NCBI RefSeq assembly: GCF_002979435.1
Contig: NZ_PCOV01000002.1
Coordinates: forward strand, 558,001 to 622,000
DNA from: Microbacterium sp. MYb66
Lineage (GTDB): Bacteria; Actinomycetota; Actinomycetes; Actinomycetales; Microbacteriaceae
Reading direction: 5' to 3'
DNA length: 64,000 nt
Shown: piece by piece, positions 57,919 through 64,000 of the stretch
Layout of the letters: each line of letters begins with the position of its first letter
Numbering within the stretch: the stretch's first letter is position 1
Notes under the pieces: model-generated
Database searches by the model: none
The model's input: the letters and a program-made list of their open reading frames with translations, nothing else
Told to the model about the DNA's origin: nothing
Made by a program: the position numbers and the translations under genes

Positions 57919-59243
57919 CCGCCGAGTCGGTCGACGAGCCGGTCGACACGCGGCAGCGCCGGTTCCACCCCGCCTGGACCGTCGCACTCGTCGCCCTCAT
58001 CGCGCTCATCGGCGCGGCCGGCTTCCGGGCGGCGCCCGGCGTGCTGATGGTGCCGCTCGAGGAGGAGTTCGGCTGGACCACGGCCGAGCTGTCGCTCGCG
58101 GTCTCGATCAACCTCCTGCTCTACGGGCTCATCGCCCCGTTCGCCGCCGCCCTCATGCAGCGCTTCGGCATCCGGGCCGTGACGGTCGTCGCGCTCTTCG
58201 TCATCGGGGCGGGCGCAGCGCTCAGCGTCTTCGTCGCGACCCCCGGGCAGCTCATCCTCACCTGGGGCGTGCTGATCGGTCTCGGCACCGGGTCGATGGC
58301 CCTGGTGTTCGCCGCCACCATCACCGACACCTGGTTCGCCACGCGGCGAGGTCTCGTCTCGGGAGTGCTCACGGCCGGCAGCGCCACGGGACAGCTGATC
58401 TTCCTCCCGGTGATCGCCGCCGCCGCCGAAGATGTCGGCTGGCGAGGAGCGTCCCTCATCATCGCGGGTGGCGCACTCGCGGTCGCCCCGCTCGTCTGGA
58501 TCTTCCTGCGCAACCGCCCGAGCGACCTCGGCGTCGCCCGCTACGGGGAGACGGCACCGGCGGTGACTGCGGCACCCGTTCCCCGCGGCACGGCTTGGGG
58601 TGCCGCGAAGCTCGCGTTGACCACCCTGCGGGAGGCCGCGCGCACCAAGACCTTCTGGGCGCTGGCGATCGGCTTCGCGATCTGCGGGGCGACCACCAAT
58701 GGTCTGATCGGCACGCACTTCATCCCCAGCGCGCACGACCACGGGATGGCGACCACGACCGCGGCGGGTCTCCTCGCGGTGGTCGGCATCTTCGACATCG
58801 TCGGCACCGTCTTCTCAGGCTGGCTGACCGATCGCGTGAACCCGCGCATCCTGCTCGCCGCGTACTACGCGCTGCGCGGAGTGAGCCTGCTGTTCCTGCC
58901 GAGCCTGCTCTCCGCGGAGGTGCAGCCGAGCATCATCGTCTTCATCGTGATCTACGGGCTCGACTGGGTCGCGACCGTGCCCCCGACGATCGCCCTGTGC
59001 CGCGAGGTCTTCGGCGACAAGGGCCCGCTCGTGTTCGGCTGGGTCTTCGCCGCGCACCAGATCGGTGCCGGCATCGCCTCCGTACTCGCCGGACTCGTGC
59101 GCGATCACACCGGCCAGTACACGGTCGCCTGGTTCGCGGCCGCCGGGCTGTGCGCCGTCGCGGCGCTGGTCAGTGCCAGCATCCGTCGGCATGCCCCGCA
59201 GGTCCCGGTCGGTCCGCCGATCCCGCCCCGCTCGGGGGATTGA
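57915..59243 (+). CDS. MFS transporter, monocarboxylate/oxalate-formate type
   Basis: A 442-residue twelve-helix transporter. RAAPGVLMVPLEEEFGWTTAELSLAVSINLLLYGLIAPFAAALMQRFGIR is typical of the monocarboxylate/oxalate:formate branch. The cytoplasmic loop between helices 6 and 7 is about 50 residues. It is translationally coupled to the HxlR regulator (ATGA) and followed by a strong terminator, so the two form a self-contained inducible transport unit. Substrate unknown. Confidence 0.88.
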   Translation: MTAESVDEPVDTRQRRFHPAWTVALVALIALIGAAGFRAAPGVLMVPLEEEFGWTTAELSLAVSINLLLYGLIAPFAAALMQRFGIRAVTVVALFVIGAGAALSVFVATPGQLILTWGVLIGLGTGSMALVFAATITDTWFATRRGLVSGVLTAGSATGQLIFLPVIAAAAEDVGWRGASLIIAGGALAVAPLVWIFLRNRPSDLGVARYGETAPAVTAAPVPRGTAWGAAKLALTTLREAARTKTFWALAIGFAICGATTNGLIGTHFIPSAHDHGMATTTAAGLLAVVGIFDIVGTVFSGWLTDRVNPRILLAAYYALRGVSLLFLPSLLSAEVQPSIIVFIVIYGLDWVATVPPTIALCREVFGDKGPLVFGWVFAAHQIGAGIASVLAGLVRDHTGQYTVAWFAAAGLCAVAALVSASIRRHAPQVPVGPPIPPRSGD

Positions 59244-59279
59244 CCCCGAAGGTCACCGCCGACACACCCCCTTACGCAC

Positions 59280-59317
59280 GAGCGGCCCCCTTGAGTGCGT
59301 ACTCAAGGGGGCCGCTC
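59280..59317. terminator. Terminator between MFS and glnQ-like genes
   Basis: GAGCGGCCCCCTTGAGT and its exact complement form a 17-base stem with a GCGT loop, between convergent genes ending at 59243 and 59355. Confidence 0.82.
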
Positions 59318-59354
59318 GCACAGGAGGGGGCCGTTCAGCCCCGGGGGAGGCGAG

Positions 59355-60083
59355 TCAGAGGACCTTCGAGAGGAAGTCCTTCAGACGGTCGTTCTTGGGA
59401 GCGCCGAAGAGCTCGGCGGGCGGGGCCTCTTCGACCACGACACCACCGTCCATGAAGACCGTGCGGCCGGAGACCTCGCGGGCGAAGCCCATCTCGTGCG
59501 TGACCAGCACCATGGTCATGCCGCCCGAGGCCAGGTCGCGGATGACCTGCAGAACCTCACCGACCATCTCCGGGTCGAGCGCGCTCGTCGCCTCGTCGAA
59601 CAGCATGATCTCGGGATCCATCGCGAGCGCACGGGCGATCGCCACGCGCTGCTTCTGACCGCCCGAGAGGGATGCCGGCTTCGCATCCGCCTTCTCCGAG
59701 AGGCCGACGCGCTCGAGGAGGGCCAGCGCCCGCTCCCGCGCCTCGGCCTTGGAGAGCTTCCCGAGCTCGATCGGCGCGAGCGTGATGTTCTCGAGCACGG
59801 TCATGTGCGGGAACAGGTTGAAGTGCTGGAACACCATGCCGATGCGCTGACGCACCTCATCGAGCTTCACGCTCTTGTCCGTGAGGTCGACACCGTCGAT
59901 GATGATCTGCCCGGAAGTGGGCTCCTCGAGCTTGTTGAGGCAGCGCAGCAGCGTGGACTTGCCCGACCCCGAAGGACCGATGACCGCGACGACCTCGCCG
60001 TCCTCCACCGCCAGGTTGATGCCCTTGAGCACCTCGTTGTCGCCGAACGACTTGTGCAGGTCCTGCACCACGATCTTGCTCAT
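59355..60083 (-). CDS. Amino acid ABC transporter ATP-binding protein (GlnQ type)
   Basis: A 242-residue ABC ATPase of the polar amino acid class: Walker [10 protein letters not shown], signature [15 protein letters not shown], Walker [15 protein letters not shown], switch His in VTHEMGFA. The sequence [25 protein letters not shown] is characteristic of GlnQ/HisP. The ATG overlaps the stop of the fused binding-protein/permease gene by four bases, giving a two-gene importer. Confidence 0.93.
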   Translation of the reverse strand: MSKIVVQDLHKSFGDNEVLKGINLAVEDGEVVAVIGPSGSGKSTLLRCLNKLEEPTSGQIIIDGVDLTDKSVKLDEVRQRIGMVFQHFNLFPHMTVLENITLAPIELGKLSKAEARERALALLERVGLSEKADAKPASLSGGQKQRVAIARALAMDPEIMLFDEATSALDPEMVGEVLQVIRDLASGGMTMVLVTHEMGFAREVSGRTVFMDGGVVVEEAPPAELFGAPKNDRLKDFLSKVL

Positions 60084-61558
60084 GCGTTGAACGTCCTCTC
60101 CAGGCGGTTCGCGAGCAGCGTCAGCAACGTGATCACGATGAAGTAGATGATGGCGACGACCGTCAGCACCTGGGCCGACAGATACGTCGAGGCGATGATC
60201 TGGCGGGACACGAAGGTCAGTTCGGCAAGGCCGATGACGCTGATCAGTGACGTGTCCTTGAGGGTGATGATGCCCTGGTTCACGAACGAGGGGATCATGA
60301 TGCGGAACGCCTGCGGGAGCACGACCTTCTGCATCGTCTTCCAGTGCCCGAGACCCAGCGAGCGCGAGGCCTCGGCCTGTCCTGGATCGACGGCCTGGAT
60401 GCCGCCGCGGATGATCTCGGTCATGTAGGCGCCCGTGTTGAGGGAGAGCGTGATCGCACCGGCGACGAACGGGTTGAAGGTGAGTCCGGGGAACAGCTGC
60501 GGGATCGCGAAGAACACGAAGAAAGCCTGGATCAGGATCGGGGTGCCGCGGAACACGTAGACGTAGGCGGTCGCGAGCCAGCGGAACGGCGCGAACTTCG
60601 AGATCCGCCCGAAGCCGAAGATCAGACCCAGGATGAACGCGGCGACGATCGCGACGATCGTGGCGAGGATCGTGAGCCAGAGCCCCTCCATCAGCGCGGG
60701 CCAGTACTGCACGGCGACCGAGATGATATCGGTCGGCTGCGCCGATTCCTCACCGCCGGCGAGGTACGTGTCGACGATCTCGTCGTACTCCCCCGAGTCC
60801 TTCAGGTTCGCGAGCCCCTCGTTGAACATCTCGATCAGCTCGGGGTTCTGGCCCTTGTTGACCGCGAAGCCGTACTCGCCGCCCAGCTCCGGCTGGCCGA
60901 TGAGCCGGAATCCGGAACCCTGCTGGATGCCGTAGGCGAGCACCGGGAAGTCCTCGAAGTAGCCGACGGCCTGACCGGCCTTCACGGCATCCACCATGTC
61001 GGTCGTGTCCTGGTACGGGGTGACCTTGAAGCCGTACTCGTCCTTGTTCTCGTCGGCGAAGGTCTGCCCCTGCGTGCCGGTCTTGACGGCGACGGCCTTG
61101 CCGTCGAGGTCGTCGAGGGACTGGATGTCGCTCGACTCGAGGACGCCGAGCTGGATGCCGCTGGTGAAGTAGGGGTCGCTGAAGTCGAACGTCTTCTGGC
61201 GCTCTTCGGTGATGGACATGCCCGCCATGACGGCATCCACCTGGTTGGACTGCAGGGCCTGCACGGCGGCGTCGAATCCGAGCTGGCGGATCTCGACCTC
61301 GAAGCCCTGATCCGCGGCGATCGCGCGGAGCAGGTCCATGTCGATGCCCACGAGGTCGCCGTTCGCGTCGGTGAACTCGAACGGCGCGAACGTCGTGTCG
61401 GTGCCGATGACGTACTTCTCGCCGTCGTCCGCGGCGGTGGCGGGTGCGGCGCCGGCCAGAAGCGCGCCGACGGCGACGAACGTGGCGAGCGCGGCCGCAC
61501 CGACGGTGCGCGCGGATCGGCGCAGGCGCGCGATCGTGGGAGTGGGGTTTCGGACCAC
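60080..61558 (-). CDS. Amino acid ABC transporter: binding protein fused to permease
   Basis: A 492-residue fusion. After a signal or anchor (about residues 15-38) comes a family-3 binding domain ([35 protein letters not shown] to about 270). The GlnP-type permease follows ([24 protein letters not shown] through [35 protein letters not shown]). The fusion tethers the receptor to its channel, as known for Gram-positive GlnP. GTG 61558 has GAGGAG upstream. A TAGGGT hexamer about 60 bases before the start is a possible -10. Glutamine or glutamate is a likely but unproven substrate. Confidence 0.92.
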   Translation of the reverse strand: MVRNPTPTIARLRRSARTVGAAALATFVAVGALLAGAAPATAADDGEKYVIGTDTTFAPFEFTDANGDLVGIDMDLLRAIAADQGFEVEIRQLGFDAAVQALQSNQVDAVMAGMSITEERQKTFDFSDPYFTSGIQLGVLESSDIQSLDDLDGKAVAVKTGTQGQTFADENKDEYGFKVTPYQDTTDMVDAVKAGQAVGYFEDFPVLAYGIQQGSGFRLIGQPELGGEYGFAVNKGQNPELIEMFNEGLANLKDSGEYDEIVDTYLAGGEESAQPTDIISVAVQYWPALMEGLWLTILATIVAIVAAFILGLIFGFGRISKFAPFRWLATAYVYVFRGTPILIQAFFVFFAIPQLFPGLTFNPFVAGAITLSLNTGAYMTEIIRGGIQAVDPGQAEASRSLGLGHWKTMQKVVLPQAFRIMIPSFVNQGIITLKDTSLISVIGLAELTFVSRQIIASTYLSAQVLTVVAIIYFIVITLLTLLANRLERTFNA

Positions 61559-61694
61559 GACGGGTGCTCCTCGGGATCGGATGAGGCGACCGGACGGCCG
61601 CCGACCATCCACCCTAACCGGCGGTGGGCGGCCATCCGATATTTCGCTTCCGCGGCATCGCGCGCGCTGCGAGCGGCTCCGCCCCGCCCTGACT

Positions 61695-62783
61695 TCAGCC
61701 GACGACGAGCCTGGCGCCCGTCTCCGGGTCGAAGCAGTGCAGCCGTGCACGGTGGAGATCGATGACCACCGGCTCGCCGACGGCGAAGGTGCCGAAGCCC
61801 GGAACCCGCACGAGGAAGTCGACGTCGCCGACCACGACGTGCACGTCCGACACGTTCCCCAGAGGCTCCACCGCGACCACGTTCCCGTGCGGCTGCTCCC
61901 CTGCCCGTGGCGCGCGCAGATCGCACTCCTCGGGCCGGAGCCCGATCCGGACCGACTCCGAGTCGAGTGCGCCCGTGTCGATCGAGAACGTCGTCGCGGG
62001 CAGGACGTACCGTCCGGCCTCCAGCCGCTGCACGGAGAACAGGTTCATGCGCGGCTTGCCGACGAACGACGCGACGAACTCGGTCGCCGGCTCGTGGTAG
62101 ACCTCGTACGGGCTGCCGTACTGCTCGAGCCGACCGCGGCTCATGACCGCGATCCGGTCGGAGAGCGTCATCGCCTCCTCCTGATCGTGCGTCACGTACA
62201 CGCTCGTGGCGTTGAGCTCGCGATGCAGCATCTTGAGCTCGCTGCGCGTCTGGTCGCGCAGGAGCGCGTCGAGGTTCGACAGCGGCTCGTCGAACAGGAA
62301 GACCGCCGGGCGCCGCGCGATCGCCCGCGCCAGCGCCACCCGCTGCCGCTGCCCGCCGGACAGGCTCTTGGGCTTCACATCCAGCACGTGGCCGATGTCG
62401 AGACGGCCGGCCGCATCCACGACCCGGCGATCGATCTCGTCCTTCGCGACGTGTCGCATCCGCAGCCCGAAGGCGATGTTCTCGTAGACGCTCATGTGCG
62501 GGTACAGCGCGTAGTCCTGGAACACGAAAGCGAGGTCGCGCTTGTCCGGGTCCAGGTCGTCGACACGGCGCCCGTCGATGAGGATCTCGCCCCCGGAGAT
62601 GTCCTCCAGGCCGGCGATCATGTTGAGCGTCGTCGTCTTGCCGCAGCCGGACGGCCCGAGCAGGGAGACGAAGTGCCCGTCCTCGATCACGTAACTGAGG
62701 TCGGAGACCGCTTTGCGCGCCTCCTGGCCCCGCTTCGGGCGTCCGTACGACTTCTCGACGCCCACCAATTCGATCTGTGCCAT
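61695..62783 (-). CDS. Sugar ABC transporter ATP-binding protein (UgpC/MsmK type)
   Basis: A 362-residue CUT1 ATPase: Walker A GPSGCGKTT, signature LSGGQRQRVALARAI, Walker B VFLFDEPLSNLD and switch His in VTHDQEEAM, then a C-terminal TOBE/regulatory domain (about residues 240-362, VRIGLRPEECDL, VEPLGNVSDVHVVVG). It follows the permease by 2 bases and ends the operon. ATPases of this type can serve several importers, so it might also power the ATPase-less importer at the other end of the window. Confidence 0.92.
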   Translation of the reverse strand: MAQIELVGVEKSYGRPKRGQEARKAVSDLSYVIEDGHFVSLLGPSGCGKTTTLNMIAGLEDISGGEILIDGRRVDDLDPDKRDLAFVFQDYALYPHMSVYENIAFGLRMRHVAKDEIDRRVVDAAGRLDIGHVLDVKPKSLSGGQRQRVALARAIARRPAVFLFDEPLSNLDALLRDQTRSELKMLHRELNATSVYVTHDQEEAMTLSDRIAVMSRGRLEQYGSPYEVYHEPATEFVASFVGKPRMNLFSVQRLEAGRYVLPATTFSIDTGALDSESVRIGLRPEECDLRAPRAGEQPHGNVVAVEPLGNVSDVHVVVGDVDFLVRVPGFGTFAVGEPVVIDLHRARLHCFDPETGARLVVG

Positions 62784-62785
62784 TA

Positions 62786-63679
62786 TCAGCCCTTCACCGC
62801 ACCCTCGGTCATGCCGCGGATGATCCATTTCTGTGCCACGAGCGTCAGGATCAGGACCGGGATGGCCGTGATCACCCCTGCCGTCGCCGCGGATGTGTAG
62901 TCCATGGCGAACAGCCCCTGGAACGCCGCGGTCTCGACCGGGAGGGTCACCGCATTGTTCGAGGTCAGCACCTTCGCCAGGAAGAAGTCGCTCCAGCTCG
63001 TGATGAACGCCAGGATCGCGGTGGCGGCCATGCCGGGGGCTGCCAGGGGGAACGCGATCCGGTACATGATCTGCAGCCTGTTGCAGCCGTCGATCCGCGC
63101 CGCCCGCTCCAGGCTCGGCGGGATGTCCTCGAAGAACCCGACGAGCATCCAGATCACCAGCGGCAGGATGAACGCCGTGTAGGTGGCGATCAGTCCCAGG
63201 AGCTGGTCGTACAGGCCCACCGAGCGCAGCAGGATGAACAGCGGCACGGCCAGCACGATCACCGGGATAGCCTGCACCGTCATCATGCTCAGCAGGAGCG
63301 GCTGACGACCGCGGAAGCGGAATCGCGCGATCGCGTAGGCGCAGGCCGCCCCGACGGTCATGCAGATGATGGTCGTGGAGAGCCCCACGATGGCGGAGTT
63401 GGCCATCGGAGTGAGGAAGCTCCCGTCCGACAGCAGCCGCGTGTACGAGTCCACGGTCAGCAGCGAGGGTGACAGGTCGGGGGTGCCGCCCTGCAGCGCG
63501 CTGGCGGGATAGACGCTGAACACGAACATCCACAGGAACGGCGCCAGGAAGAACGCCATCACGCCGATCAGGAGGATCGCGCACACGATGGCCGTGAGAC
63601 GTCGACGTCCGCGACGCGACACCCGCCGCCCTCTCGGACGGTCGGTGGTCACGAGCGCGGTGGTGGTCAGGTCAGGCAT
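62786..63679 (-). CDS. Carbohydrate ABC transporter permease, MalG type
   Basis: A 297-residue, six-helix permease. The EAA loop reads PSLERAARIDGCNRLQIMYRIAFPLAAPG, and the C-terminus VAQKWIIRGMTEGAVKG is the MalG-type end. An Arg-rich cytoplasmic N-terminus of about 27 residues precedes the first helix. It overlaps the upstream permease by eight bases and is 2 bases from the ATPase gene. Substrate unknown; the binding protein lies outside the window. Confidence 0.92.
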   Translation of the reverse strand: MPDLTTTALVTTDRPRGRRVSRRGRRRLTAIVCAILLIGVMAFFLAPFLWMFVFSVYPASALQGGTPDLSPSLLTVDSYTRLLSDGSFLTPMANSAIVGLSTTIICMTVGAACAYAIARFRFRGRQPLLLSMMTVQAIPVIVLAVPLFILLRSVGLYDQLLGLIATYTAFILPLVIWMLVGFFEDIPPSLERAARIDGCNRLQIMYRIAFPLAAPGMAATAILAFITSWSDFFLAKVLTSNNAVTLPVETAAFQGLFAMDYTSAATAGVITAIPVLILTLVAQKWIIRGMTEGAVKG

Positions 63680-64000
63680 GCGCTTCTCCCCTCTTCCGGC
63701 GGAATCCGCCGAACAGCGCGATCCAGAACACGGCGACGACGAGCACGAGGATCATGATCCCCACCGCCATCGCGGAGCCGTACCCGCGGTCGAGATTGCT
63801 GAAGTTGACCAGGTAGGCGAGGAAGTTGATGGTGGTCGTGCCCTCCGCCGGACCGCCGGATCCGCCGGTGAGCACGTAGATGGTGTCGAAGACCTTCAAC
63901 GACCACATCGACTGCACGATGAGCGCGAACATCAGCGCACCCCGCATGTTCGGCAGCGTGATGCGCCAGAACGCCCGCCACGGCCCCGCACCGTCGATCG
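63672..64000 (-). CDS. Carbohydrate ABC transporter permease, MalF type (3' part only)
   Basis: The last 108 or so codons of a permease cut by the right edge. The visible part starts inside the EAA loop (DGAGPWRAFWRITLPNMRG), then LKVFDTIYVLTGGSGGPAEGTTTINFLAYLVNFSNLDRGYGSAMAVGIMILVLVVAVFW and a basic tail, all typical of MalF/UgpA. It is the partner of the MalG-type gene it overlaps by eight bases. Confidence 0.9.
   Translation of the reverse strand, partial: IDGAGPWRAFWRITLPNMRGALMFALIVQSMWSLKVFDTIYVLTGGSGGPAEGTTTINFLAYLVNFSNLDRGYGSAMAVGIMILVLVVAVFWIALFGGFRRKRGEAHA

Noticed and set aside
1..64000. tRNA/rRNA genes, CRISPR arrays, insertion sequences, prophage or origin features
   Set aside because: No cloverleaf-type sequences, regularly spaced repeats, transposase or integrase motifs or DnaA-box clusters were seen on reading both strands.

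Overview
The window is high-GC DNA from an actinobacterium. The codon use, the many GTG starts, genes packed with ATGA/GTGA overlaps, a DUF3073 gene, a purM-purF pair with purD nearby, and HtaA/HmuTUV haem uptake all fit Microbacteriaceae, most likely Microbacterium. This is inferred from gene content. I see no rRNA, tRNA, insertion sequence, prophage, CRISPR array or origin. All genes look intact except the two cut by the window ends.

Region 1 (1-8.6 kb) is one minus-strand operon: a GntR/HutC regulator, a 2-hydroxyacid dehydrogenase, an LsrK-like kinase, an LsrF-like thiolase/aldolase, a cupin, and a CUT1 sugar ABC importer (binding protein plus two permeases, no ATPase). The kinase and aldolase closely resemble the autoinducer-2 enzymes, but transporter, regulator and LsrG are not the classical Lsr parts. 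Region 2 (8.7-17.7 kb) is mostly housekeeping: acyl-CoA dehydrogenase, VanY-type peptidase, Rv2578c-type radical SAM protein, YaeQ, a lipoprotein, a DEAD-box helicase with a very long basic disordered N-terminus, and an aldose epimerase. Region 3 (17.7-27.1 kb) holds a TetR-RND efflux pair, two overlapping fluoride channels, a FAD-Rieske oxidoreductase, a nitroreductase, a hydrolase behind two tiny overlapping leader ORFs, and a TipA-like MerR regulator with a textbook 19-bp-spacer promoter.

Region 4 (27.1-38.6 kb) looks like a catabolic island. One operon carries an MHS-type permease, a small membrane protein and a nucleoside hydrolase. A second runs through a metallo-beta-lactamase-fold hydrolase, a uronate-dehydrogenase-like SDR, a 2-hydroxyacid dehydrogenase, OtnI, a racemase-family protein, OtnK, OtnC, a signal-less binding protein and a second nucleoside hydrolase. 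OtnI-OtnK-OtnC make up the known route from 2-oxo-tetronate to dihydroxyacetone phosphate. Both operons start at near-identical TATACT promoters, and an FCD-GntR regulator sits upstream of the second.

Region 5 (38.7-46.3 kb) has a PadR-controlled DUF4097 operon, a universal stress protein, DUF3073, an MFS exporter and purM-purF. Region 6 (46.4-53.3 kb) is iron-regulated haem acquisition: a 1260-residue HtaA surface protein diverges from hmuTUV, with two DtxR/IdeR-type boxes between them. Region 7 (53.3-64 kb) has a MarR/VOC pair, a sterol-carrier-like protein, a Nudix hydrolase, purD, an HxlR-MFS pair, a glutamine-type ABC importer with fused binding protein and permease, and the distal part of a second sugar ABC operon that includes its own ATPase.

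A recurring feature is leaderless expression: at least eleven start codons lie 6-8 bases after a TANNNT -10 hexamer, including hmuT, where the iron box covers both.
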